Positions 8,804 to 17,593 are shown, counted from the first letter of the stretch. The stretch is DNA of 64,000 nucleotides from JAGPCK01 sp964535575 (GCA_964535575.1 CAZHTC010000001.1:372001-436000), one strand, 5' to 3'. Numbers and translations: made by a program. The notes: generated by a model not told the origin, from the letters alone.

Positions 8804-9256
8804 ATGTTTACCACTACTATAAACAAAAACGCCCCTGTCATGGCACGCGACCAGTCATATATTAATGTACAACCTAAACTTGTATGGCAGTTACTAACCA
8901 ATATCAATCAGTGGCCCAAATGGCAATCGGCCATTAAACAGGCGTATATGGAAGAATCCTTAGCCGAAGGAATAACATTTAAATGGAAAGCTGGCGGATT
9001 ACATTTTACCTCAGTCATTCATACTTGCGCAGCTCATCGTTTTTTTGGGTGGACGGGTAAAACAATCGGGGCTTATGCTGTCCATAACTGGGAACTCATC
9101 CCGCACAACAGAGGCTCTTTGGTACAAGTAGAAGAAAGCCTGCAGGGAATTTTCCCTTCATTGTTTAAATCAGGATTCATTAAAACGCTGGAGAAAGGAA
9201 TGAGGACCCAGCTAAACGAATTAAGAGCTGCTGCCGAAAAAAACAGAGGTCAATAA
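8804..9256 (+). CDS. SRPBCC-family (START-like lipid-binding fold) protein
   Basis: About 150 residues from the ATG at 8804. A longer frame opens at 8705, but its first 33 residues overlap the DUF1801 gene and are strongly basic, so they were excluded. The segment INVQPKLVWQLLTNINQWPKWQSAIKQA is the classic SRPBCC/polyketide-cyclase start. It is followed by FKWKAGGLHFTSVIH, a FFGWTGKTIGAYAVHNWELI strand pair, and a long C-terminal helix (FIKTLEKGMRTQLNELRAAA). The family binds hydrophobic ligands in a helix-grip cavity. The ligand here is unknown. Confidence 0.8.
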   Translation: MFTTTINKNAPVMARDQSYINVQPKLVWQLLTNINQWPKWQSAIKQAYMEESLAEGITFKWKAGGLHFTSVIHTCAAHRFFGWTGKTIGAYAVHNWELIPHNRGSLVQVEESLQGIFPSLFKSGFIKTLEKGMRTQLNELRAAAEKNRGQ

Positions 9257-9270
9257 AGCCTGACCGAAAA

Positions 9271-11010
9271 TCAGCGCTCACCTATTTGCTGCCTCCACAT
9301 GGCATAATATAGTCCCTTCTCGGCCAGCAAATCCTGATGCCTTCCGGTTTCAATAATATTGCCCTTTTCAAGCACATAAATTTGGTCGGCATGCATTACT
9401 GTAGAGAGCCGGTGTGCAATCATTACAGTTATATGTTCCTTTCCTTTGGTTATCTCTCTAATGGTGGCGCTTATTTCTTCTTCCGTAAGGGAATCAAGTG
9501 CAGAAGTTGCCTCGTCAAACACGAGTAATTTCGGCTTGCGCAATAAGGCCCTTGCTATAGATAGTCGTTGTTTTTCCCCACCCGAAACCTTCATACCTCC
9601 TTCTCCAATTACACTGTTAATCCCGTTATCTCCCCGGGTAAGCAGGTTCTGGCACGCTGCTTTATTTAAGGCATCCATCATTTCATTTTCGGTTGCCTGC
9701 GGATTTACAAATAACAGGTTCTCCTTAATTGAACCAGAAAACAATTGTGTGTCCTGCGTTACAAAACCAATTTGCGTACGCAATTCATTGAGGTTTATAT
9801 CCTCGGCCTTTTCATTATTATAAAAGATGGTTCCTTCCTGCGGCTGGTATAAACCTACCAGCAATTTTACCAAAGTGGTTTTACCTGATCCCGAAGGACC
9901 AACAAACGCGATTGTTTCGCCTTTGGTCACATTAAAGCTGATATGTTCAATGGCTTTAACGGGAGCTGTTTTATGCTTAAATCCTACGTCATTAAAGCGG
10001 AGCGATTCAATAACCCCGATTGATTTTGGTGAAACAGGAATGACCTCGGCCGGAAGAGCCATTATGCGTTCAAAATTATTTAAAGATGATTCGGCTTCGC
10101 GGTAACTAAGAATTACGTTGCCGATTTCCTGCAACGGACCAAAAATAAAAAAGGAATAAAACTGCAATGTCATAAGTTGTCCGAGTGAAACTTTATCTTT
10201 AAACAACAGATACATTAGTAAAAACAAAATACTTTGACGTAGAAAATTAACAAAGGTTCCCTGTACAAAGTTTATACTTCTGATATCTCTTACTTTTTTC
10301 AGTTCAAGCTTCAGAATTTTCATAGTAGAATCATTTAAGCGAACTATTTCCTGAGAGGTGAGACCAAGGCTTTTTATGAGCTCAATATTGCGTAAACTTT
10401 CCGTGGTGCTGCCGGCAAGGATATTGGTTTCGCGCACAATTTTTTTCTGAACTATCTTAATTTTTTTGGAAAGTACATTGGTTATAACAGCGAGAAGTGC
10501 CGATGCAAAAAAGTAAATAGGAATAAGCCAGGAGTACACACTAAGCGAGTAAATGATTACAAAAACCAACCCAACCAGAGTGGTAAAAAATACATTGATA
10601 AAATTGGTGATAAACTTTTCCGAATCGCTGCGAACTTTTTGCAGAATATTTAAAGTCTCACCGCTTCGCTGATCTTCAAATTCCTGAAACTGTAAACCCA
10701 GCGAATGACGCAGTCCGTCAGTGTAAATGGCAGCTCCGAATTTTTGAATGATGAGGTTTAGGGTATAATCCTGAAATGCTTTGGCAATACGGCTTACCAT
10801 AGCCGCCCCGATGGCAGCAAGTATTAACAAGCCAACCCCTTTTACAAAATTGTATTCGGTATAGTGATGTGGCTGGTGCGCAAACCTGTCAATAATTTTA
10901 CCGTAGATATACGGATCCAGCAGGGAAAACACCTGATTGATTGAGGCAAGCGCAAGGGCAAGAAATACCAGTTTTTTGTACCCGCCAAGGTAATGAATAA
11001 GAATTTTCAT
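9271..11010 (-). CDS. ABC transporter, fused permease and ATP-binding protein (exporter type)
   Basis: A 579-residue half-transporter that should work as a homodimer. Six membrane segments occupy residues 1-310. The nucleotide-binding domain has Walker A GPSGSGKT at 371-378, the Q-loop Gln at about 419, signature VSGGEKQ at 475-481, Walker B LLVFDE at 495-500 and the switch His at 533. Lipid, peptide and drug exporters share this layout, and the substrate cannot be told from sequence. The gene is monocistronic on the minus strand. A possible promoter lies at 11028-11059. Confidence 0.92.
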   Translation of the reverse strand: MKILIHYLGGYKKLVFLALALASINQVFSLLDPYIYGKIIDRFAHQPHHYTEYNFVKGVGLLILAAIGAAMVSRIAKAFQDYTLNLIIQKFGAAIYTDGLRHSLGLQFQEFEDQRSGETLNILQKVRSDSEKFITNFINVFFTTLVGLVFVIIYSLSVYSWLIPIYFFASALLAVITNVLSKKIKIVQKKIVRETNILAGSTTESLRNIELIKSLGLTSQEIVRLNDSTMKILKLELKKVRDIRSINFVQGTFVNFLRQSILFLLMYLLFKDKVSLGQLMTLQFYSFFIFGPLQEIGNVILSYREAESSLNNFERIMALPAEVIPVSPKSIGVIESLRFNDVGFKHKTAPVKAIEHISFNVTKGETIAFVGPSGSGKTTLVKLLVGLYQPQEGTIFYNNEKAEDINLNELRTQIGFVTQDTQLFSGSIKENLLFVNPQATENEMMDALNKAACQNLLTRGDNGINSVIGEGGMKVSGGEKQRLSIARALLRKPKLLVFDEATSALDSLTEEEISATIREITKGKEHITVMIAHRLSTVMHADQIYVLEKGNIIETGRHQDLLAEKGLYYAMWRQQIGER

Positions 11011-11027
11011 GATATAAGGTGATGATG

Positions 11028-11059
11028 CAAAGAAAATGCATTTTATCGGATTGACGAAA
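11028..11059 (-). promoter_or_regulatory. Possible promoter of the ABC transporter gene
   Basis: On the minus strand TTTCG (11059-11055) is followed after 19 bases by TTTCTTTG (11035-11028), a 7/8 match to TAnnTTTG. The ATG is about 17 bases further on. The -33 element is imperfect. Confidence 0.4.
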
Positions 11060-11105
11060 TAATACTTAGCCCGAAACGATGCAAGACAAACTGACCTAAT
11101 TGTTT

Positions 11106-12059
11106 TTATTGTACCAGTGCTTTCAAATCGTTGGCAAATTTCTTGGAGAAAATTGCCGCTCCCTTACTGTTTAAATGAGTAAAATTATAGAAAAGCTCCC
11201 GTTTCGTGCCTAATGAGTCGGCTGAATAATTCATAAAATAGTTTTTGTTTCCCGCCAATTGTTTCCAGGTATCGGCCAGCTGTTCCCCGTTACTTATCCG
11301 GTCATTCATTCCCTTCTCAACCGGAGGTGAAAGCAGGATTACTTTAATCCCTCTGGCATTATAAAGGGAAATAATTTCTCTAAAGTAATTTTCCAGTGTA
11401 TCATTTACGGGAATATCGAGCGAATGATTCTGCACATAACGCAATGATTCATCATTAAACTGAAAAATATCTACCGGTAAAAAACCATCCGGCTTCGGGG
11501 CATGTGGTTTAATTCCTTTTCGCTCTTTATGCCCTTCGCGCGACAAGCGGTAAAAGTGTCTGTCGTAAACAGTAAGCGGATAACAGGGAACGTACTTCAT
11601 TTTATTCACCAGTACCGGATCAATTTCAGCAAGGCTTTTGAACATGGTTTCATTTCCCAGATGAGCATAAAAATTAAAAGCCTCATATAACAGGTTGCGC
11701 GAAATCAGTTCAAAAGGAGTATTTACAAAAACTACGTATTTGCATTTGGTAGTATAAGAAGCAAACTCTTTAGCCAGTCCGCGGTATTGCTGAAAAGATA
11801 CTCCGCTCAAGCCCATATTCACAGTGGTCATTCCTGTTTGAACGGCAATAAGTGAATCATCCAGTTGCACCAATGCCACCGAAGAACCAAAAATCATCAG
11901 CTCCGGATCAATCTGATGACTCATCAGCAGGTTTATTTTGCCCGACTCCCCGTATGTATTGCACCGCACTCCCCACTCGACATAATATTGAATGCCGCAC
12001 AAAGAGAATCCCAGCAGTAAAATAAAAATAAACGATTGCAGAAACTGATTTTTGTTCAT
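11106..12059 (-). CDS. SGNH-hydrolase-like exported protein paired with an MBOAT acyltransferase
   Basis: About 317 residues from the ATG at 12059, which overlaps the stop of the MBOAT gene as TAATG. A longer in-frame start at 12152 lies inside the MBOAT gene and was rejected. One N-terminal membrane helix (FLQSFIFILLLGFSLCG) anchors a periplasmic domain. The early MIFGSSVALVQLDDSL resembles the SGNH nucleophile block (GSS), and FTHLNSKGAAIFSKKF near the end carries the catalytic-type His. AlgJ/AlgX-type proteins next to AlgI-like MBOATs complete polysaccharide O-acetylation. That role is inferred from the pairing. Confidence 0.72.
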   Translation of the reverse strand: MNKNQFLQSFIFILLLGFSLCGIQYYVEWGVRCNTYGESGKINLLMSHQIDPELMIFGSSVALVQLDDSLIAVQTGMTTVNMGLSGVSFQQYRGLAKEFASYTTKCKYVVFVNTPFELISRNLLYEAFNFYAHLGNETMFKSLAEIDPVLVNKMKYVPCYPLTVYDRHFYRLSREGHKERKGIKPHAPKPDGFLPVDIFQFNDESLRYVQNHSLDIPVNDTLENYFREIISLYNARGIKVILLSPPVEKGMNDRISNGEQLADTWKQLAGNKNYFMNYSADSLGTKRELFYNFTHLNSKGAAIFSKKFANDLKALVQ

Positions 12060-13498
12060 TAAAACTGAAAATAAATGAACACCTGATGTTCGAATTTTCC
12101 CATAAAAACAATCAGAAAAATAAGCAGGTAATACACTGCCCAACGCAACCAAATAGGCTTATCAGATAACATGTGGCGGATGCTTTGATGCCTTTGTATT
12201 AAATGAACTCCTTCCAGAATTAAAATAGCCGCAATACAGTTGTACAATTCGGCCTCCGTAATTCCCAGAGCAGCTACTCCCTGCCAGTTCCAACCCTGTG
12301 TGAGGTGTGTAAGCACATACCAGGCTTTATCAAATGTTTCAACTCTGAAAAAAACCCACGCCACTGTAACCAAAATAAATGTGGCAGTAATATTTAAGCC
12401 TTTACTCAACCAGGAAACAGAACTTATACCGGATAACTCTTCGGCCGAAGACCGGAATTTTTTTGTACTAATTCCTATAATCTGATACACGGCATGCAGC
12501 GCTCCCCAGATGATAAAATTCCAACTGGCACCATGCCACAGGCCACTGATAAGAAACGTGATGAAAATATTGTAGTACCAACGCCATTTCACCACCCGGT
12601 TTCCTCCCAATGGAATATACAGGTAATCTTTAAACCAGGTAGAAAGCGAAATATGCCACCTGCGCCAAAACTCAGCAATATTTTTTGCAAAATAGGGCCG
12701 GTTAAAGTTGTCCATTAATTTAAAGCCCATCACCTGAGCCGACCCGATAGCCATATCGCTATAACCCGAAAAATCGCAGTAAATCTGAAATGAAAAAAAC
12801 ACCGCTGCAATAGAAAGTGTAAGTCCGTTTGCTTGTCCGGGATCATTATATATATGGTCTACCACCACCGATAGCCTGTCGGCCACTACTACCTTTTTAA
12901 AAAGCCCCCAGAGCATGAGCTTCAATCCATCGGTTACACGCGTATAATCAAATTTGTGTTTAATGTAAAACTGGTGCAGGATATTCTGCGGCCGTTCAAT
13001 GGGGCCGGCAACCAGTTGCGGATAAAACATTACGTAGAGGGCATAAATTCCAAAGTGTCGTTCAGCTTTTTGATTTCCTCTGTACACTTCAATTGTATAA
13101 CTCATGGCCTGAAACGTATGAAAGGAGAGCCCGATTGGCAGCAGTATAGCTAAAGCAGGAATAGGGTTTTGGGTATGTACCAAACCAAGTAAGGCGGTAA
13201 TATTTTCGTTTAAGAAATTATAGTATTTAAAAACAGCAAGCACCCCAATATTGGCCACCAGACTGGCAATTAAAAACCATCGTTTCTTTTTACCTTCCGT
13301 TTTTTCAATCCAGATGCCTGCAAAATAATCAACCACTATTGTGAAGCCCAGAATAAGGATGTACACCGGCACAAAAGCCATATAGAAATAGCAGCTGGCC
13401 GATAATAGCAAAAACCACCTGTATTTATGTGGAATGACAAAGAACATCCCCGTAACGAGGATAAAGAAAATCAGAAATTCGAAGGAATTAAACAGCAT
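12059..13498 (-). CDS. MBOAT-family O-acyltransferase (AlgI/PatA/DltB-like)
   Basis: A 479-residue polytopic membrane protein. It has the membrane-bound O-acyltransferase motifs WRRWHISLSTWFKDYLYIPL (residues 278-297) and LWHGASWNF with the conserved His at about 322. Length and motif spacing match AlgI, which passes acetyl groups across the inner membrane for modification of an exported polysaccharide. It is translationally coupled to the downstream SGNH-like gene through a TAATG overlap, as in alginate or peptidoglycan O-acetylation pairs. The acceptor polymer is not shown. The promoter is at 13513-13543. Confidence 0.92.
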   Translation of the reverse strand: MLFNSFEFLIFFILVTGMFFVIPHKYRWFLLLSASCYFYMAFVPVYILILGFTIVVDYFAGIWIEKTEGKKKRWFLIASLVANIGVLAVFKYYNFLNENITALLGLVHTQNPIPALAILLPIGLSFHTFQAMSYTIEVYRGNQKAERHFGIYALYVMFYPQLVAGPIERPQNILHQFYIKHKFDYTRVTDGLKLMLWGLFKKVVVADRLSVVVDHIYNDPGQANGLTLSIAAVFFSFQIYCDFSGYSDMAIGSAQVMGFKLMDNFNRPYFAKNIAEFWRRWHISLSTWFKDYLYIPLGGNRVVKWRWYYNIFITFLISGLWHGASWNFIIWGALHAVYQIIGISTKKFRSSAEELSGISSVSWLSKGLNITATFILVTVAWVFFRVETFDKAWYVLTHLTQGWNWQGVAALGITEAELYNCIAAILILEGVHLIQRHQSIRHMLSDKPIWLRWAVYYLLIFLIVFMGKFEHQVFIYFQF

Positions 13499-13512
13499 AC
13501 ACGTTGATGCTA

Positions 13513-13543
13513 CAAATCAAACCAAAGCGCGATTAAAAACAAA
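13513..13543 (-). promoter_or_regulatory. Promoter of the MBOAT/SGNH operon
   Basis: The minus strand has TTTG (13543-13540), 19 bases, then TTGATTTG (13520-13513), a 7/8 match to TAnnTTTG. The MBOAT ATG at 13498 is 14 bases further downstream. The spacing is optimal for Bacteroidota. Confidence 0.55.
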
Positions 13544-13730
13544 GTTCTGCTTTATTAGGGTAACCTCTCTTAATATAATAAGGGCTTACCCGCTCCCGAT
13601 TTAGACCGTATTCCGCTTTTGAACCAAATATTTTTATTAAAACCCAAAAGGAGCCGATTATGTAAAATAGACCTTTTTAGGACTATTGGTGTATTTTGAA
13701 AAATAATAAATAACTGTTAATTAGGCTATT

Positions 13731-14213
13731 AATAATTTTGAGGTACAGCGTTCAACCGATATGGTAAACTTTACCACCATCAGCCATACTAAAGGACAAG
13801 GAACCACCATGAACATGACCAATTATGCTGCCCTTGATGAGGCCCCATTGGCCGGAACCTCCTATTATCGTTTGGTACAAGTGGATTTTGACGGAACAAC
13901 CACCTTCTCAAAAAGTGTGGCTGTTACTACCAACAGCTTACATACCCCTTCCCTTTCCATCTATCCAAATCCTTCAACCGGACCAGTGAATGCCACTTTA
14001 ACATCTGAATCAGCTTCGGAAGCATTTTCTGCTACCGTACTTGTAACAGACATTACCGGAAAAGTGGTTGCTACAAAATTGATAAGTGAACTTACCTCAT
14101 CAGCTAAAGTGAACCTGCTTGATGGAACTGAAAACTTACCTGCCGGATTTTATTCGGTAACCATCATTAACGGAACAAGTACTCAAACGCTAAAACTCCA
14201 ACTGCTCAACTAA
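13731..14213 (+). pseudogene. 5'-truncated T9SS-sorted surface protein (C-terminal remnant)
   Basis: The frame can be read from 13731 as NNFEVQRSTDMVNFTTISH, continuing through PLAGTSYYRLVQVDFDG. This is the repeat that normally sits just before the sorting domain of large Bacteroidota surface proteins. It then enters a complete type A sorting domain (SIYPNPSTGPVNATL to LPAGFYSVTIINGTS). A TAG at 13722-13724 interrupts the frame upstream, and no signal peptide or earlier domain is present. The ATG at 13761 falls inside the repeat, so a short cytosolic product would make no sense for a secreted domain. I read it as the surviving 3' end of a deleted gene. Confidence 0.75.
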
Positions 14214-14246
14214 GAATTGTTTACATAAATAGGGGATATAAAAAAG

Positions 14247-14273
14247 ACGGTCGTTTGTAAATCAAACGGCCGT
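14247..14273. terminator. Bidirectional terminator between convergent genes
   Basis: ACGGTCGTTTG (14247-14257) and CAAACGGCCGT (14263-14273) form an 11-bp stem with one G-T wobble and a five-base loop. An A-run (14241-14245) precedes it and T-rich sequence follows, so it can act on both strands. Confidence 0.75.
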
Positions 14274-14281
14274 TCTTTGTT

Positions 14282-15229
14282 TCAAGCGTAAAGCTGTTCG
14301 AAAATAATATCGTTGTACTCCACAAAAAATGACCGACCCTCGAGAGCCAGTTCAGTTTGTTCAAAAACGCTTCGCGCCTCATCAAGTAACAGGTTTAAAT
14401 TACTATATCTTGCCGAAAAATGCCCGATAATTAATTTTTTTACTCCGGCTGTTTTGGCCATTTTGCCCGCCTGTAAGGCGGTAGTATGAAAAGTTTCTAC
14501 AGCTCGTTCGGCCAGTTCATGTAAAAAAGTTGATTCGTGGTATAACAAATCAACCCCGCGAATGTATTCAGCAAACTCTAAATCAAAAATGGTATCCGAA
14601 AAATAAGCATATGAACGGGAAGGCAAAGGATCGAGCGTGAGTACATCATTTTTTATTACTTTTCCTTCGGGTGTTATATAATCTTCTCCGGCTTTAAGCA
14701 TATCGTAATTGCCGTAGGGAATTTTATAAAACACACATTGTTCACTGTTAATTTTTCGCTCAAGTTCTTTTTCTCTGAAAACAAATGCACACGTATGAAT
14801 GCGATGCCTGATGGGGATACTTTGTACGCTTAACTCCTCATTTTCCCATATTATTTCAGGTTTTGTGCTGCTGGTTTCATAGAAATGAATCTTAAACCGG
14901 AGTTGGGTTTGCGAATGTTTAAACTGTACATCGATAATTTCTTTTAACCCCTGAGGCCCGGCAATAAATAAATCGTTTTCGCGGTGGTGAAAATTCATGG
15001 TGTACAACAAAGCCGATAATCCCAGGTAGTGATCGGCATGAAGGTGACTGATGAAAATATGGTTGATTCTGTTGTACTTTAATTTATACCTCAGCATCTG
15101 AATCTGGGTGCCCTCTCCGCAATCGAGCAGCATACAATGGTCGCGCAAATTCAGGTATTGGGCACTTGGATGCCTGTCGGTGGTAGGAGTGGCGGAACTG
15201 CTTCCTAAAATGGTAACCTCAAATGGCAT
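14282..15229 (-). CDS. rnz: Ribonuclease Z (tRNA 3' endonuclease)
   Basis: A 315-residue metallo-beta-lactamase-fold enzyme that matures tRNA 3' ends by cutting after the discriminator base. The zinc motif HLHADH is at residues 62-67, preceded by the LLDCGEGTQIQ block. Later family histidines include ESTFLHELAERAVETFHTTA and IIGHFSARY. Length matches the short (ElaC-type) class. The start overlaps the stop of the upstream T9SS gene as TAATG, so the two are co-transcribed. The standard start is supported by MPFEVTILGSSSATPT. Confidence 0.93.
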   Translation of the reverse strand: MPFEVTILGSSSATPTTDRHPSAQYLNLRDHCMLLDCGEGTQIQMLRYKLKYNRINHIFISHLHADHYLGLSALLYTMNFHHRENDLFIAGPQGLKEIIDVQFKHSQTQLRFKIHFYETSSTKPEIIWENEELSVQSIPIRHRIHTCAFVFREKELERKINSEQCVFYKIPYGNYDMLKAGEDYITPEGKVIKNDVLTLDPLPSRSYAYFSDTIFDLEFAEYIRGVDLLYHESTFLHELAERAVETFHTTALQAGKMAKTAGVKKLIIGHFSARYSNLNLLLDEARSVFEQTELALEGRSFFVEYNDIIFEQLYA

Positions 15230-15954
15230 TAGTCAGTACGAACAATTTTAGTAGGATATATTTTTCCATCAATGGCCAGCATCAGAATATACACGCCTGT
15301 GTTTAATTGCTGTAAATTAAGTACTGATTGATTTAACCCTGAAGTTAGCTCAAGATTTTGCTCCATTTTTAACTGCCCGGTCATATCATACACTTTTAAG
15401 GAAGCGGTTTGTTTTTTTAGCGAAATAAACCTGAGCATGGTGGTTTCATTAAACGGATTTGGGGTTACCTGTATTCTACCGCTTTTCCATAATGCCCAAA
15501 TGTCTTTCACCCCAACGGCCTGATCAATGGTAAGGTCGAGCGAATTGGTAAACGTTTGGTAAACGGGGGGCACAAACGGAATCCCTGATTTGAGCTTTAC
15601 TTTTACCGTTACATCTATTGAATAATTGCCGGCCGACCCTGCGGGTACATTGCACGTGAGTAACGCGCAGCCAATGGTATTTCCCTTATAAGCGCATCCG
15701 GGTTTGTTACACTGTATATTGATGGTTGCCGGCCCGCCCACAACCGACAGAATGTACAATGAGTCAACCGTGAGACTCATGGTATCTTTAGGTATTTTAA
15801 ATTGCATTACCTGCGAGTAAGGCTCGCCTTCGGTACCGTTAGGAAGTGTTTTGGGGTAAACCCCGTTGTACACAATACTCAGGTCGGGAGTACATTGAGC
15901 CATTATCACATTTGATAACAACACATACATTACAAGAAGGCAATACTTTTTCAT
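15229..15954 (-). CDS. Small T9SS-sorted secreted protein (type A sorting domain)
   Basis: A 241-residue protein with a signal peptide (about residues 1-19, ending VIMAQ). It has a short Ig-like or beta-rich middle holding several Cys (CNKPGCAYKGNTIGCALLTC), then a C-terminal type A sorting domain: VTPNPFNETTMLRF and LNTGVYILMLAIDGK. It should cross the outer membrane by type IX secretion. The middle region matches no domain I recognise. It lies 18 bases after the STAS gene and overlaps rnz by one base. Confidence 0.8.
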   Translation of the reverse strand: MKKYCLLVMYVLLSNVIMAQCTPDLSIVYNGVYPKTLPNGTEGEPYSQVMQFKIPKDTMSLTVDSLYILSVVGGPATINIQCNKPGCAYKGNTIGCALLTCNVPAGSAGNYSIDVTVKVKLKSGIPFVPPVYQTFTNSLDLTIDQAVGVKDIWALWKSGRIQVTPNPFNETTMLRFISLKKQTASLKVYDMTGQLKMEQNLELTSGLNQSVLNLQQLNTGVYILMLAIDGKIYPTKIVRTD

Positions 15955-15971
15955 CAGCGTTAAATTTAAAA

Positions 15972-16343
15972 CTAAAGTTCAGTATCCGGATCCAGAAAGT
16001 GGCGCTCCAACTGTTCCATAAAGGCAAAGTCAATTGCCTCCACATCGGTTGGAATTAAAGTGAAATCAGAATCTTTCAGTTCCTGAAAAATATTTTCCTG
16101 CAATTCAGTTAAAATGAGCATCCCGTTTTGGTCGCGCAGGCTCTTTTCCACTTCTTTTAGCATAATATACCCGTCTTCGGTGCATAGAAAAACTGACGAC
16201 ATATTCAGAATAACAAATTTATTGGCGTTTGCCAGGTTCTTCATCAGTTCCTGCTTAAACGGCTTGCCTGTTTCTGCGTCAAGTTTCTCCGACTGCAATT
16301 TCACAAGGGTATGATGTTCTTGTTTATCAATCGTGTATTTCAT
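15972..16343 (-). CDS. STAS-domain protein (anti-sigma-factor-antagonist-like)
   Basis: A 123-residue single-domain protein resembling SpoIIAA/STAS: MKYTIDKQEHHTLVKLQSEK, the KFVILNMSSVFLCTEDGYIM core strand-helix where the phosphorylatable Ser usually lies, and a LILTELQENIFQELK segment. Such proteins bind kinase/anti-sigma partners, but no partner gene is nearby. The C-terminus (about residues 95-123) is longer than usual and acidic. It appears to be first in a minus-strand operon with the T9SS protein and rnz. Confidence 0.75.
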   Translation of the reverse strand: MKYTIDKQEHHTLVKLQSEKLDAETGKPFKQELMKNLANANKFVILNMSSVFLCTEDGYIMLKEVEKSLRDQNGMLILTELQENIFQELKDSDFTLIPTDVEAIDFAFMEQLERHFLDPDTEL

Positions 16344-16439
16344 GGTTCAAATTTTCTAAAAAAACATGAGAATCGGAGCGTAATTTAGCGGCAAAAAACA
16401 AGACGAGCAAAAAGTTTAAATAAATTGCTAACTCACGCC

Positions 16440-17201
16440 ATGACAAAAACAGCCTTAATCACGGGAGCCTCGGCCGGAATAGGAGAAGCCACCGCCAGCC
16501 TGCTGGCCGCCAGCGGATACCGACTAATCTTAAACGCCCGCAGAGTGGACAGGGTGAAGAAATTAGCCGAAAAATTAACCCAAGCCCACGGAACCCAATG
16601 CCTTATTGTCCCTTTTGACGTGCGCCACCGAAGCGAGGTGGAGCAGGCCATAGCCCAACTTCCTTCTGATTGGAAAAACATTGATGTGCTGGTAAACAAT
16701 GCCGGGCTTGCCTCGGGGCTGGCTCCCATTGAAAGTGGCAATGTGGACGATTGGGAAGTAATGATAGATACCAATATTAAGGGCCTGCTGTTCGTTACAA
16801 GGCAGGTAATTCCTTTAATGATAGCTCATGGAACCGGACATATTATCAATATTGGCTCCATAGCCGGAAAAGAAGTATATGCCAACGGGAATGTGTATTG
16901 CAGCACCAAACACGCAGTAGATGCCCTTAACCGCGCCATGCGTATTGATCTGGCTAAATACCCCATTAAAGTTTCGGCTGTGCATCCCGGAGCCGTAGAA
17001 ACCGAATTCTCCATTGTTCGTTTTAAGGGGGATGCCGAACGGGCCAAAAAAGTATACGAGGGGTTTGAAAATCTGGTAGCAGCCGACATTGCCGATGCAA
17101 TTGGGTATATCCTTTCCCGCCCGCCCCATGTAAACATCAACGACCTTATTATTATGCCTACTGCCCAGCCCTGTGCCGGAGTAATACACCGTAAGTCCTG
17201 A
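16440..17201 (+). CDS. Short-chain dehydrogenase/reductase (YdfG-like)
   Basis: About 253 residues from the ATG at 16440. A TTG at 16425 would add five residues, but ALITGASAGIGEATA should lie close to the N-terminus. Classical SDR features are the TGASAGIG cofactor loop, NNAG, the catalytic Ser in IGSIAG and the Tyr-x3-Lys motif YCSTK. VHPGAVETEF follows the active site. The sequence resembles YdfG-type 3-hydroxy-acid/serine dehydrogenases that use NADP. The substrate is not certain from sequence. Confidence 0.88.
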   Translation: MTKTALITGASAGIGEATASLLAASGYRLILNARRVDRVKKLAEKLTQAHGTQCLIVPFDVRHRSEVEQAIAQLPSDWKNIDVLVNNAGLASGLAPIESGNVDDWEVMIDTNIKGLLFVTRQVIPLMIAHGTGHIINIGSIAGKEVYANGNVYCSTKHAVDALNRAMRIDLAKYPIKVSAVHPGAVETEFSIVRFKGDAERAKKVYEGFENLVAADIADAIGYILSRPPHVNINDLIIMPTAQPCAGVIHRKS

Positions 17202-17282
17202 TTGTCGAAGGTTTTTGCAATATTTTAAACAGAATACTTCAAATTCAACCGGGTACTGAAATCTGAATCTGTTTCACTAGCT

Positions 17283-17333
17283 GTCGCAAGTTTATAACTT
17301 GTGACAAGAAGTAACTGAAGTTTGTAACTTCAG
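17283..17333. repeat. Tandem pair of REP-like palindromes
   Basis: Two hairpins stand side by side. The first is GTCGCAAGTT / TAT / AACTTGTGAC (17283-17305, one G-T wobble). The second is CTGAAGTT / TGT / AACTTCAG (17315-17333, perfect). Both share the core AAGTT-TnT-AACTT with a three-base loop, so they look like two units of one family. The layout resembles REP/RAYT-type elements of Bacteroidota, though no RAYT transposase gene is in the window. Confidence 0.55.
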
Positions 17334-17569
17334 CAACTGAGTACTGAGAGCGATGGGTAAAAGTGGGCTACTAAAAATTGAATTGTTGTATTAAATTTGA
17401 ATGATGGGATTGAACAGGCATCCGAATCAAAATGCAATCTTGATTTATTTTGTCTCACAGGTTACATCCTGAATAGGTCGGGACTTAAAGAACCTGCGAG
17501 AGCACTGGGGATTCACAGGAAAGAGAGCGTTGCACTTGTCTGCCTTTGGTAGAAACGCACAAATAAAGA

Positions 17570-17592
17570 AGTCCTCGTTGCAAACGAGGACT
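17570..17592. repeat. Perfect 10-bp palindrome with three-base loop
   Basis: AGTCCTCGTT (17570-17579), loop GCA, and AACGAGGACT (17583-17592). It marks the border where coding-like sequence begins to its right. It could be a REP-type element or a relic of a mobile insertion. No T-run follows, so it is not a good terminator. Confidence 0.5.
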
Positions 17593-17593
17593 A

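Larger units (their letters stand above)
17202..17593. other. Non-coding, repeat-bearing stretch
   Basis: No credible gene is present; all frames are short. It contains two REP-like hairpins near 17283-17333 and a perfect palindrome at 17570-17592. The sequence between them (about 17345-17565) shows no coding signal that I can support. Together with the broken genes to the right, it looks like a recombination-prone accessory junction. Confidence 0.5.

Noticed and set aside
12060..12152. Upstream extension of the SGNH-like gene
   Set aside because: It lies inside the MBOAT coding sequence; the ATG at 12059 overlaps the MBOAT stop as TAATG and is followed at once by the membrane anchor.
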